A DNA stretch of 64,000 nucleotides from Halopseudomonas pelagia (GCF_009497895.1 NZ_CP033116.1:4402001-4466000); one strand, 5' to 3'; positions 25,566-34,080 are shown, numbered from the stretch's first letter. Made by a program: numbers and translations. Notes: generated from the letters alone by a model not told the origin.

Positions 25566-27229
25566 GTTGCTGCCCCCTCAGCCTGATAGACACCCACGCG
25601 AAAAGGCTCCAGACCCGCACGGTTGTATGTATCAAGAAAAGTTTCATCTCCCCGTCGTAGCTGCAGATAAACCGACGCTATTCGCTCGATCACCTCAGGC
25701 ACTTCTTCAGCGGCAAAAGCTGGTCCGATTACCTTGCCCAGCGCGGCCTGCTGACCCTGGCTACCGCCGAGGGTCAACTGATACCACTCGCTGCCGTTCT
25801 TATCGACGCCGAGGATGCCAATATTGCCGATATGATGATGACCGCAGGCGTTCATGCAGCCGGAAATATTCAGGCTCAATGAACCAAGGTCATGCAAGTA
25901 ATCCAGCTGCTCGAAGCGCGCCTGGATAGCCTGGGCAACGGGGATCGAACGCGCATTTGCCAAGGAGCAGAAATCACCACCTGGGCAGGCAATTACATCG
26001 GTCAATAGGCCCACATTGGCAGTCGCCAAGCCAGCTTCGAGCGCTTCGCGCCAGAGAGCGTACAACTGCCTGCGTGGCACATCCGGCAACACCAGGTTCT
26101 GCTCATGCGCGACCCGTATCTCGCCGCAGCCATAACGCTCTGCCCAGTCGGCGACCAGGCGCATTTGCTCAGCTGTCACGTCACCCGGCGGCGCGGCCAG
26201 GCCGGGCTTAGTCGAGAGCACCACGTTGCTGTAGCCCGGCACTTTGTGCGCCATCACATTACGCTCGACCCAGCGGGCAAACTCAGGCTCCTGACTCAGA
26301 CGGGCTCCATGCTCCAGGTCGACGCTTGAAAGCGGCGCGTAGGCAGATCGCTGAAACGAAGCGGCGACCCGCTCATATTCGGCCAGCGTCAATCGGGCGG
26401 GGCCGTCCTTGATCTGTTCCCACTCGCGATTGACCTCTTCAGCAAAGGCGTCGATGCCAAGCGCCTTGACCAGGATCTTGATTCGCGCCTTGTATTTGTT
26501 GTCGCGTTGGCCGTGGCGGTTGTAGACCCGCAGGATCGCCTCAACGTAAGACAGCACATCTACCCAGGAAAGGTCATCACGCAATTGTTTGGCGATAATC
26601 GGGGTGCGTCCAAGCCCACCACCGACCATGACGCGCAGCTTCAACTCCTCCTGTTGCCGATAGACGTCCAGACCGATGTCGTGCACTTGAATAGCAGCAC
26701 GGTCTTCAGCCGAAGCATTCAGAGCAATCTTGAACTTGCGCGGTAGAAACAGGAACTCAGGATTGACGGTCGACCACTGGCGGAGGATCTCGGCCAGCGG
26801 ACGCGGATCCAGCCATTCGTCGGCGGCCACTCCGGCAAAGGCTTCGGTAGTGATATTGCGCACACAGTTGCCCGAGGTCTGAATCGCATGCATGTCATGC
26901 TCGGCTAACCACTCCAGAATGTCTGGCACCTGCTCCAGCTCAATCCAGTTGAACTGGATATTCTGCCGCGTAGTGAAGTGGCCATAGCCCCGATCGAATA
27001 CGCTGGCCACATGGGCCAACGCGCGCAGTTGATCTGCCGACAGCGTGCCGTAGGGTATCGCGACTCGCAGCATGTAGGCATGACGCTGCAGATAGAGCCC
27101 GTTCTGCAATCGCAGCGGCAGGAACTCTTCCTCGGTTAGCTCACCACTCAGACGCCGCTCGACCTGGTCGCGAAACTGAGCAACCCGCTCGCGGACTAAC
27201 GCGCGGTCATAATCATCATAGTGGTACAT
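25562..27229 (-). CDS. cysI: Sulfite reductase hemoprotein (nitrite/sulfite reductase family)
   Basis: A 555-residue siroheme enzyme with two ferredoxin-like half domains and the cluster motifs C-P-G-G-D-F-C and N-I-S-G-C-M-N-A-C-G in the C-terminal half, which supply the four cysteines for the [4Fe-4S]/siroheme centre. Also visible are YGHFTTRQNIQFNWIELEQV and GNCVRNITTEAFAGVAADEW. It reduces sulfite to sulfide with six electrons for cysteine synthesis. In this bacterial type it is coupled to DUF934 rather than to a CysJ flavoprotein. The start is an ATG at 27229. Confidence 0.9.
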   Translation of the reverse strand: MYHYDDYDRALVRERVAQFRDQVERRLSGELTEEEFLPLRLQNGLYLQRHAYMLRVAIPYGTLSADQLRALAHVASVFDRGYGHFTTRQNIQFNWIELEQVPDILEWLAEHDMHAIQTSGNCVRNITTEAFAGVAADEWLDPRPLAEILRQWSTVNPEFLFLPRKFKIALNASAEDRAAIQVHDIGLDVYRQQEELKLRVMVGGGLGRTPIIAKQLRDDLSWVDVLSYVEAILRVYNRHGQRDNKYKARIKILVKALGIDAFAEEVNREWEQIKDGPARLTLAEYERVAASFQRSAYAPLSSVDLEHGARLSQEPEFARWVERNVMAHKVPGYSNVVLSTKPGLAAPPGDVTAEQMRLVADWAERYGCGEIRVAHEQNLVLPDVPRRQLYALWREALEAGLATANVGLLTDVIACPGGDFCSLANARSIPVAQAIQARFEQLDYLHDLGSLSLNISGCMNACGHHHIGNIGILGVDKNGSEWYQLTLGGSQGQQAALGKVIGPAFAAEEVPEVIERIASVYLQLRRGDETFLDTYNRAGLEPFRVGVYQAEGAAT

Positions 27230-27503
27230 GCGCTCATCGCCTCCTACAGCTGATTCGAACGCGCACTATGAGGTTTTGGCTGTTCCCTAAACAGACTCAG
27301 ATTAAGCCAACAAAACCATATCAGATGCTACAAACCGGCCAACTTATGCGCTCTACGCAGTACCGGCTTTTCTTCCCAACCGCAGACCCTGCGACCGCAT
27401 GTCACGCCTGATACGGTTTTTATTCCAAAATCTGAGCCTGTTTCGTATCAGCGACACTGCCCATCATCCGCATCAGCCTGATAACGAATGATGGGGTACC
27501 AGC

Positions 27504-28907
27504 ATGAGCGAGAGAATTCCCGCCAAGATCATCGATGCCGCAGCCGTGCGCAACACACCTGCCGGCTCCGGGGGACCTATCCACACCAAAGCGTTCAGTG
27601 GCCGTTACCGGCTTTTCCGGCTGCTCGGCGTAGGCGCCCTTTTCGCGTTATTTTTTGGTACCGCCTGGTTGACCTGGAATCAACGCCAAGCCGTGCTTTG
27701 GGACCTGGTCAACCGTAAATTCCATATCTTCGGGGCTACCTACTGGCCACAGGATCTGATTCTGCTCTCGGCCATTCTGATTATTGCCGCCTTCGGACTG
27801 TTCTTTATCACTGTCGCCGCCGGGAGGATCTGGTGCGGTTATACCTGCCCACAGAGCGTATGGACCTGGGTCTTCATGTGGGCCGAGAAAGTCACCGAAG
27901 GTGACCGCCATCAACGCGTAAGACTGGACGCCGCGCCCTGGACAGCAAACAAAGTGCTACGCCGTGGCGCCAAACATGGGATATGGCTGGGCGTCAGCCT
28001 CATCACTTCCTTGACCTTTGTCGGTTACTTCACTCCCATACGCGAGCTGAGTGTTGGCCTGCTGACGATGGATCTGGGCCCGCAGACCGCCTTCTGGGTG
28101 TTCTTCTTTACCGCTGCCACCTACATCAATGCTGGCTGGCTGCGCGAAAAGGTGTGCCGCGACATGTGTCCCTACGGCCGCTTCCAGAGCGTTATGTTTG
28201 ACCGCGACACGCTGGTCATTTCTTACGACGCCGCGCGTGGAGAGCACCGAGGTGCCCGCCGCAAAGGCAGCGACCCAGCGGCACAGGGACTTGGCGACTG
28301 CACTGACTGCACACTCTGCGTGCAGGTTTGCCCAACCGGCATCGACATCCGCAACGGTTTGCAATACGAATGTATTGGTTGTGCCGCCTGTATCGATGCT
28401 TGCGACAGCGTGATGGACAAAATGGGTTACGCGCGCGGGTTGATTCGCTACACCTCGGAAAGCGCCCTGGAGGGCGGTAAAACCCACTGGCTTAGGCCCC
28501 GTCTAGTTGGTTACGCCGGCGTTTTGGCTGTCATGACCGGGCTGTTTATCGTCGCTCTTCTAGAGCGGCCGTTGATGTCTATTGACGTCACACGCGATCG
28601 CAACCTGTTTCGCGAGAATGGGGCGGGCCAGGTGGAGAACGCTTACAGCCTGAAAGTCATCAACAAACGTCAACAGCCTGGGCATTATCAGATCAGCCTC
28701 GACGCCCCCGCAGGTTTTAGCCTGATGGCCCCACACACGCTGTACCTGGATGCCGAAGATATTCTCGATGTACCCGTTAATGTGATTTGGGATGGTGAAC
28801 AATGGCCTGACCCTAGAAAAGAGATAAGCTTCGTTCTTTCGGCTGTCGATAACGAGACCAATGCCGTAACAGTGGCATCCACGTTCCTCGCCCCAGTCAG
28901 ACGCTAA
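27504..28907 (+). CDS. ccoG: Cytochrome c oxidase accessory protein CcoG (FixG/RdxA)
   Basis: A 467-residue membrane ferredoxin. Four or five helices in the first half are followed by two [4Fe-4S] motifs (the first CTDCTLCVQVCPTGID, the second CIGCAACIDACD). WCGYTCPQSVW and CRDMCPYGRFQ add further conserved cysteines, and the C-terminal 120 residues form the FixG Ig-like domain. CcoG is needed for cbb3 oxidase assembly as a cupric reductase. No cco structural gene is adjacent. The gene is divergent from cysI with a 274-bp gap, in which I saw no clear FNR/ANR box. Confidence 0.9.
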   Translation: MSERIPAKIIDAAAVRNTPAGSGGPIHTKAFSGRYRLFRLLGVGALFALFFGTAWLTWNQRQAVLWDLVNRKFHIFGATYWPQDLILLSAILIIAAFGLFFITVAAGRIWCGYTCPQSVWTWVFMWAEKVTEGDRHQRVRLDAAPWTANKVLRRGAKHGIWLGVSLITSLTFVGYFTPIRELSVGLLTMDLGPQTAFWVFFFTAATYINAGWLREKVCRDMCPYGRFQSVMFDRDTLVISYDAARGEHRGARRKGSDPAAQGLGDCTDCTLCVQVCPTGIDIRNGLQYECIGCAACIDACDSVMDKMGYARGLIRYTSESALEGGKTHWLRPRLVGYAGVLAVMTGLFIVALLERPLMSIDVTRDRNLFRENGAGQVENAYSLKVINKRQQPGHYQISLDAPAGFSLMAPHTLYLDAEDILDVPVNVIWDGEQWPDPRKEISFVLSAVDNETNAVTVASTFLAPVRR

Positions 28908-28937
28908 AGGCTTTATAACGCTGAATCGAGGAACGCC

Positions 28938-30353
28938 ATGAAACGCTATGAAAGGCTGGCCGACGATATCGCCGGGCTCATTCGCAACGGCATCCTTACG
29001 CCGGGTGAAAGGATTCCATCGATTCGTCACGCCAGCACGACCTACGGCGTCAGCCCCTCCACGGTATTTCAAGCTTATTATCTACTCGAGGATAGAGGCC
29101 TGATCCAGGCGCGTGCACGCTCAGGCTATTTTGTTCGTGCCTTGGCAGGCCTGCCAACACCTGAGCCGAGACTGGATCTCTCGGCTCAGGAGACCAAGGA
29201 TGTGGACGTCAGCGAGCTGGTGTTTTCCGTGCTCGGTTCGCTGAAGAATCCGCACACAGTGCCCTTCGGCTCGGCTTTCCCCAGCCCTGACTTATTTCCG
29301 TTGGCGCGCCTGGCGCGCTCGATGACGCAAAGCCTCCGCAAACTGTCACCGCACGACATCATTGCCGACATGACCGCAGGCAACCCCGACCTGATGCGCC
29401 AGATCGCCCTGCGTTATATGGTCAGCGGGGTCATGTTGCCGATGGAAGAGCTGGTGATTACCAACGGCGCCCTGGAAGCACTGAATCTCTCATTGCAAAG
29501 CGTCACCCAGACCGGCGATCTGGTCGCCATCGAATCGCCCGCCTTTTACGCCTGCCTGCAGGTACTGGAACGCCTCGAGCTCAAAGCAGTGGAAATCCCC
29601 GTGCACCCACGTGACGGAGTGGACCTGAATATACTGCGTGATCGCCTGGCAAACTTACCGATCAAAGCCTGCTGGTTTATGAGCAGTTTCCAGAACCCTG
29701 TCGGCGCGAGCCTGAATGAAAGCCGCAAACAGGATCTTTACAAGCTTCTGTGCGAGCATCAGGTACCGCTGATTGAAGACGATGTCTACGCCGAACTCTA
29801 CTACGGCGAACGCCCGCCCAAGCCGATCAAGAGCCTGGATACCCAAGGCCTGGTCATGCATTGCGGCTCCTTCTCGAAAAGCCTGGCACCCGGTTATCGC
29901 GTGGGCTGGGTTGCCGGTGGCCGCTATGCCGAGCGCATAGCGCGCCTGAAACTGATGACCACCATCTCACCATCGGTACCCGCACAAACCGCCATCGCCG
30001 ACTACCTGCAACACGGCAATTATGATCGGCACCTGCGGAAACTGCGCTATGCCCTGGAAGGGCAACAGGAGGCCATGCTCGCCTCAGCAGCCCGACACTT
30101 TCCCGAAGGGACCCGCGTGACCCGCCCCGCCGGAGGCTACTTTCTCTGGTTTGAATTCCCCAACAATGTGGACTCGCTGCAGCTGTTCAAACTGGCGCTG
30201 GCCCAGGGCATCAGCCTGGCACCCGGCCCGATCTTCTCCGCCAGCCAGGATTTTCGGCACTGTGCCCGCTTGAATTATGGGCATCCATGGGGAGCCGAAT
30301 GTGAGCAAGCGATGGAGTTGCTGGGGCGGATGCTGCGGTCGTTTCAAAGTTGA
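28938..30353 (+). CDS. MocR-type GntR/aminotransferase transcriptional regulator
   Basis: A 471-residue fusion regulator. Residues 1-70 are a GntR winged helix (YERLADDIAGLIRNGILTPG, then YGVSPSTVFQAYYLLEDRGL). From about residue 110 it is a fold-type I aminotransferase domain with the PLP lysine in GSFSKSLAPGYRVGWVAGG. MocR proteins bind PLP and regulate vitamin B6, GABA or taurine genes. The target here is unknown. It starts 30 bases after ccoG and reads the same way, so a shared transcript is possible. Confidence 0.87.
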   Translation: MKRYERLADDIAGLIRNGILTPGERIPSIRHASTTYGVSPSTVFQAYYLLEDRGLIQARARSGYFVRALAGLPTPEPRLDLSAQETKDVDVSELVFSVLGSLKNPHTVPFGSAFPSPDLFPLARLARSMTQSLRKLSPHDIIADMTAGNPDLMRQIALRYMVSGVMLPMEELVITNGALEALNLSLQSVTQTGDLVAIESPAFYACLQVLERLELKAVEIPVHPRDGVDLNILRDRLANLPIKACWFMSSFQNPVGASLNESRKQDLYKLLCEHQVPLIEDDVYAELYYGERPPKPIKSLDTQGLVMHCGSFSKSLAPGYRVGWVAGGRYAERIARLKLMTTISPSVPAQTAIADYLQHGNYDRHLRKLRYALEGQQEAMLASAARHFPEGTRVTRPAGGYFLWFEFPNNVDSLQLFKLALAQGISLAPGPIFSASQDFRHCARLNYGHPWGAECEQAMELLGRMLRSFQS

Positions 30354-30623
30354 TCAGCCGAGAGGCCGGGCCCGCCTGCCCTTTACGGTACGGACAGGGT
30401 CGCTACTGAATTTATTGTCACCCTGTCAAACGATGCCGGTGTGCTGTACTACACTTCAGTTGCCATTCCCATCCCGGAGAGTTCTTGGCGAACGCTCCGG
30501 ATCTTTTGCTTAGTCCTGAATAATTTGCGGAACTGAGCGCTCAGCTTGGAAGCTCTGCTCAACACGTCTGGCCGTGGACGCATTATCGGTCCTGATGTGA
30601 GGTGAGGGATAAGGGGCAACGCT

Positions 30624-30862
30624 ATGGCCGGTGAAGGCAGCGCAGGGCAATTACTCGGTATCGTCATTTTGCTAGCCGCCGCCGTGGTGGCCGTACCACT
30701 GTTCAAACGCATCGGGCTCGGCTCAGTGGTCGGTTACCTGGCGGCGGGCCTGATAATTGGCCCCTTCGGTCTGCAACTGATCAATGACCCCCACACCATC
30801 ATTGAGGTGGCCGAGTTGGGGGTGGTGATGTTTCTTTTTGTGATTGGACTGGAGATGAAACC
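30624..30862 (+). pseudogene. Kef-type cation:proton antiporter, truncated after about 80 codons
   Basis: ATG 30624 opens a frame matching the N-terminus of CPA2 (KefB/KefC-like) antiporters: LLGIVILLAAAVVAVPLFKR, GLGSVVGYLAAGLIIGPFGL and VMFLFVIGLEMKP. Full proteins have about 560-660 residues. The homology ends exactly where an IS3-family element begins at 30863. The sequence beyond the element does not continue the protein in any frame, so the rest of the gene is missing from this locus rather than merely interrupted. The promoter region and start look intact. The remnant cannot make a working transporter. Confidence 0.8.
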
Positions 30863-30924
30863 TGAATCGCCCCTAGTTTCGTAGACACCTCCAGGCCTTA
30901 TAATCGAGGCACCCAGGAGGTCCA

Positions 30925-31203
30925 ATGAGCAATCCACGCTACACCGAAGAATTCAAAATCGAAGCCGTCAAGCAGGTGGCAGATCGAGGCCATTCCGTTG
31001 CCGAGGTCGCCGCTCGATTAGGCGTGTCGGCACACAGCCTGTATCAATGGCTCAAGCGCTACTCCAAGCCCACCGCCCAGCGACAGCAGGATGATGATCT
31101 TCAGGCTGAGAACCGTCGATTGAAGGCCGAGCTCAAGCGCGTATCAGAAGAGCGAGATATATTAAAAAAGGCCACCGCGTACTTCGCCAGAGAGTCCGAC
31201 TGA
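30925..31203 (+). CDS. IS3-family transposase OrfA
   Basis: A 92-residue transposase N-terminal protein with an HTH (FKIEAVKQVADRGHSVAEVA then RLGVSAHSLYQWLKRYSK) and a C-terminal leucine-rich coiled coil (DDDLQAENRRLKAELKRVSE). AGGAGG precedes the ATG. It binds the element's ends and regulates transposition. Ribosomes can shift by -1 near its 3' end to make OrfAB. Confidence 0.92.
   Translation: MSNPRYTEEFKIEAVKQVADRGHSVAEVAARLGVSAHSLYQWLKRYSKPTAQRQQDDDLQAENRRLKAELKRVSEERDILKKATAYFARESD
31164..31170 (+). promoter_or_regulatory. Programmed -1 frameshift site (A_AAA_AAG)
   Basis: The heptamer AAAAAAG is in the correct register for -1 slippage: in the OrfA frame the codons read TTA AAA AAG. 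After the shift the frame is open without a stop into OrfB. This is the standard way IS3 elements make the OrfAB transposase. Confidence 0.8.
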
Positions 31204-31226
31204 GGTACGCGTTTATTCAGAGCCAA

Positions 31227-32075
31227 GTGGACAAATATCCCGTGCGCCGCCTGTGCAAAATGATGACTGTGCACCCCAGCGGTTACTATGCATGGTGTCG
31301 CAACAAGCTGTCTGATCGCGCTCGGGAAGATCAGCGTCTGTTGGGCCAGATAAAACACTCTTGGCTGGAAAGCGGCGGCGTGTATGGCTATCGCAAAATT
31401 CATCTGGATCTTCGTGAAGCGGGTGAGGCTTGCGGTAAGCACAGGGTAGCCCGGCTCATGCGCTGCGAGGGATTGCGCTCACAGACGGGTTATCGCCGCC
31501 GCCCTGGTCATTACGGTGGGAAGCCTGCGGTAGTTTCACCCAATCACTTGGATCGCCAATTCGATGTAGCAGCGCCCAATGTTGCATGGGTGACCGATAT
31601 AACTTACATCCGCACCTACGAAGGTTGGTTGTATCTGTCCGTGGTTATCGACCTGTTCTCCCGTCAGGTTGTCGGCTGGTCGATGAAGCCGCGCATGACA
31701 TCTGACTTGGCGCTAGACGCGCTGTTAGCCGCAGTGTGGCGTCGCAAGCCGCAAGGATGTGTGATGGTTCATTCGGACCAAGGCAGTCAGTTTAGTAGCG
31801 GGGACTGGCAGAGCTTCCTGAAAGCGAATCACCTGGTGGGCAGCATGAGCCGCCGGGGAAACTGCCATGACAACGCGGTAGCTGAAAGCTTCTTTCAATT
31901 ACTCAAACGGGAGCGAATCAAGCGGCAGATTTATCCGACACGCGAGGCTGCTAGACAAGACGTGTTCAATTACATTGAGATGTTTTATAACCCAAGGCGC
32001 CGGCACGGCACGAGTGGTGACCTGTCACCGGTCGAGTACGAAAAGCGTCATTACCAGAGTCTGGCGAGTGTCTAG
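31227..32075 (+). CDS. IS3-family transposase OrfB (DDE integrase domain)
   Basis: The product has an HTH_21 region (GVYGYRKIHLDLREAGEACG) followed by an rve DDE core. WVTDITYIRTYEGWLYLSVV holds the first aspartate, VMVHSDQGSQF the second and NCHDNAVAESFFQLLKRERI the glutamate. GTG 31227 is a possible independent start. The frame is open upstream to the slip site at 31164-31170, so the active product is probably the OrfAB fusion. It is full length and intact. Confidence 0.92.
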   Translation: MDKYPVRRLCKMMTVHPSGYYAWCRNKLSDRAREDQRLLGQIKHSWLESGGVYGYRKIHLDLREAGEACGKHRVARLMRCEGLRSQTGYRRRPGHYGGKPAVVSPNHLDRQFDVAAPNVAWVTDITYIRTYEGWLYLSVVIDLFSRQVVGWSMKPRMTSDLALDALLAAVWRRKPQGCVMVHSDQGSQFSSGDWQSFLKANHLVGSMSRRGNCHDNAVAESFFQLLKRERIKRQIYPTREAARQDVFNYIEMFYNPRRRHGTSGDLSPVEYEKRHYQSLASV

Positions 32076-32093
32076 AATACTGGGGGCGATTCA

Positions 32094-32908
32094 AACCGAA
32101 CTGAGGTGCCGGAGCAGGAGCCTCAGGGATCTGCCGCTGACCGACATCTTCCACCTCTGGATTCTCGGGCTCCTCCGGAATCCTGGCAGCCACAAGCTCC
32201 CCGACATCTGGTTGATTCTGAGTGTTTTTGTAGTAAGCCACTACCTCATTGATAGTCCTAAAAATAGTTAGATGGCCGCCCTGCTTTCGCTCGTTCCACT
32301 CCTCAGCTAAAAACGCAAGTGGGCGAGTATTTTTGTCCATCGTTAGAGGGGAGGCGTAATCACCATCCTTCGAGACGATAAAATAAATCACCGTTTGGCA
32401 CCTGAGCCAGCAGTGTCTCCCAGATGTACCGATCACCAATGCTTTGCGCTTTTCCTGGAGGATTACCCTTATTCATTCGCACCAGCGCTTTTTGGTATAA
32501 CTCATCGTCTTCGGGATAACGAGTCGCTTTTTCAAACAGTCTTGAGAGCTTCTGATCAACCTCCAGTTCATCACTCAACGCTAGAGCTATCGCATTTGCG
32601 ATCAATAGCCTCTTAGCCTGCTCAGCACTTTTTACGGCTTCGTCATACTGCCTAGCGGCTTCAGACCCTCGCATATGGTGTGGCACACCGGTTGGGAGCT
32701 GGGCCTTCTTGAAGTCAGACAAAGCCACTTGCAGCTTCGACTCACGATTACGTTTTAGCTCATTTTCAACCTGCTTAGGCAGGTGCAGAATAATCTGGCC
32801 CGGCGCCGTGAGCACTATAAGCTCATCAAGGATTTCGAGCTTGTCGTCTGAAAAGGAGTAAAAATTGAGAAAGATATTTGTATCGATAAATAAGTGCAGC
32901 GCTGGCAT
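32094..32908 (-). pseudogene. PIN-domain (DUF4935-like) ribonuclease, frameshifted and 3'-truncated
   Basis: The first frame from ATG 32908 gives 182 residues of a PIN-like protein: LFIDTNIFLNFYSF with D9, a basic helix around ENELKRNRE, and SIGDRYIWETLLAQVP. It stops at 32360. From about 32392 downward another frame continues the expected protein (YFIVSKDGDYASPL, then LAFLAEEWNERKQGGHL), including the aspartates of the fourth acidic site. A one-base indel in the run around 32379-32392 explains this. The second part runs to the IS at 32093. As it stands, the active site is incomplete. It could be a sequencing error rather than real decay. Confidence 0.75.
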
Positions 32909-33009
32909 CGGACATGGTCCTTCAGGGTGATTTGCAGCCCGATCAGTCCGTCGCTAGAGTAAGTTTACGCAGACGAAAATCCTAAGCGATAATTGATCTA
33001 AAACTAAGG

Positions 33010-33918
33010 TTAGGGTGCGATGCCGATCGTCTCGGGAAAGTATTTCTCGTACCACGGCTTCAAATGAGGGGCATGGGTACCCAACATACGAAGGATAGAG
33101 GCCCTCTGCTTTTCAGTCTTGGATTCGCGACGGATTTTGTCGATTCTTTCAGTAAGTTTGTAATGGTCGAGCCATGCTTGCACATCAGCTGCATCGCTGC
33201 AGGCGTATACCGCCTCGTCCATCGCTCGAACCTCTTGGATGGACATTGCTATAAGGGTGGTTGCTTCTTTCAAGGTCGGACGGTTCTGCTTGAAGTCTCC
33301 AAAAAGCTGATCAACGTCGAGCCCCGCATAAGCCTCGCGAATGTGATCGTCACGGGAGTGAATCAGCTGTTTTTCTTGATAAGTCAGCTCTGCATTAGAG
33401 TCTGAATGTACGTGTCGGTTGCGCCAATGGATTAGCAGCGCCACACAAGCGGTTCTAAAACGAGTCTCATACCCCGCCGCACCTTTCTCAGAGGGGGCTG
33501 GAACAAATAGCAGCTCTGCCAACTCGGAAAAGCGTTCAGCTGTAGAAGGCTTAGGTGACCTTGAGTTCCACTTATCAGTCAGCGGCCCAAATCGGGGTAG
33601 CTTCGTGATAGTGCGGACATATTGAGCTAGTGCTTCCACTGTCACGACCATTGCTGCATGCATAGCAGCTTTGCGAGCTTTGCGCGCCGCGACTTCAGGA
33701 TCCCTCGGGGACCAGCTGACGTTCAATCCTGCAGGTTTCTCATGATCAGGGCCAATAGCTGCTAGGCCGACAGCGATAGTATTCAAGTCGGCTACCCCGC
33801 CGCCTACGACTTTGAGAAAGTCCGCTAACGCCTGAGTACCGAAAGTAATCGCGGGTTCTGCCACGCCTCGTGCGTGATCAGTGTTGCTCAGTTGAGCCTC
33901 ATTCTGTGAGCCTAGCAT
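33010..33918 (-). CDS. HEPN-motif protein, putative RNase of the defence island
   Basis: A 302-residue protein I do not recognise as a named family. Residues 150-180 contain ALLIHWRNRHVHSDSN, with R166-N167-x3-H171, which fits the HEPN ribonuclease signature R-x4-6-H (often RNxxxH). The rest is mainly alpha-helical by appearance. The start ATG 33918 has GAGGG six bases upstream, and the tRNA-like sequence ends only 19 bases before it, so both should be on one transcript. Next genes are the PIN remnant on one side and a hypothetical plus type I RM genes on the other. HEPN proteins in such islands often cut RNA, but activity here is inferred from the motif. Confidence 0.6.
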   Translation of the reverse strand: MLGSQNEAQLSNTDHARGVAEPAITFGTQALADFLKVVGGGVADLNTIAVGLAAIGPDHEKPAGLNVSWSPRDPEVAARKARKAAMHAAMVVTVEALAQYVRTITKLPRFGPLTDKWNSRSPKPSTAERFSELAELLFVPAPSEKGAAGYETRFRTACVALLIHWRNRHVHSDSNAELTYQEKQLIHSRDDHIREAYAGLDVDQLFGDFKQNRPTLKEATTLIAMSIQEVRAMDEAVYACSDAADVQAWLDHYKLTERIDKIRRESKTEKQRASILRMLGTHAPHLKPWYEKYFPETIGIAP

Positions 33919-33937
33919 TGCATCCCTCGGTTGACAT

Positions 33938-34026
33938 GACGATGCTGGGACTCGAACCCATGACTCCCGCTTTCAAGATGGTTGGCCTTTAATCGGCGGG
34001 CGTGATACCAGTTTCACCACATCGTC
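33938..34026 (-). tRNA. tRNA-like gene with an 18-nt insertion in the anticodon loop
   Basis: The minus-strand 89-nt sequence folds as a tRNA. A perfect 7-bp acceptor stem pairs GACGATG with CATCGTC, followed by U8, a 4-bp D stem (GTGA/TCAC) with A14, G18-G19 and A21. The anticodon stem is a perfect 5-bp CCCGC/GCGGG and the T loop is TTCGAGT on a GGG/CCC stem. The anticodon loop is 25 nt instead of 7. Its last seven bases, CTTGAAA, are a canonical loop (anticodon TGA), so about 18 nt appear inserted at positions 31-33. No CCA is encoded. An alternative reading is a class II tRNA with a 3-bp stem around GATTAAA, but that has no U33. Confidence 0.6.
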
Positions 34027-34032
34027 AATCTG

Positions 34033-34038
34033 AGTATA
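34033..34038 (-). promoter_or_regulatory. Putative -10 promoter element for the tRNA-like/HEPN transcript
   Basis: On the minus strand TATACT lies six bases upstream of the first acceptor base of the tRNA-like sequence, preceded directly by TG, so transcription could start at or next to its 5' end. No clear -35 hexamer is visible. This is position-based support only. Confidence 0.4.
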
Positions 34039-34080
34039 CAGTATTACCGCTTGAGGGGGCCGCAAGGGGTAAGCAGCGAT

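Larger units (their letters stand above)
30863..32093 (+). mobile_element. IS3-family insertion sequence (1231 bp, complete)
   Basis: Terminal inverted repeats can be read at both ends. The left end starts TGAATCGCCCCTAGT at 30863. The right end is its inverse, ending at 32093, and the two ends match at about 20 of 26 positions including the shared TAGACAC (TGTCTA) block. A four-base direct repeat AACC lies on both sides (30859-30862 and 32094-32097). Inside are OrfA and OrfB with a typical A_AAA_AAG slip site. All parts look intact, so the element may be active. Confidence 0.92.

Noticed and set aside
27450..27485. ATCAGCCTGAT palindrome upstream of ccoG as an FNR/ANR box
   Set aside because: The ANR/FNR consensus TTGAT-N4-ATCAA is not matched, since the half sites and spacing differ.
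33938..34026. Reading the tRNA-like sequence as an ordinary class II tRNA-Leu or tRNA with anticodon TTA
   Set aside because: That fold leaves only a 3-bp anticodon stem, no U33 and a variable region that does not pair. The 5-bp CCCGC/GCGGG stem with a canonical CTTGAAA end is better supported.
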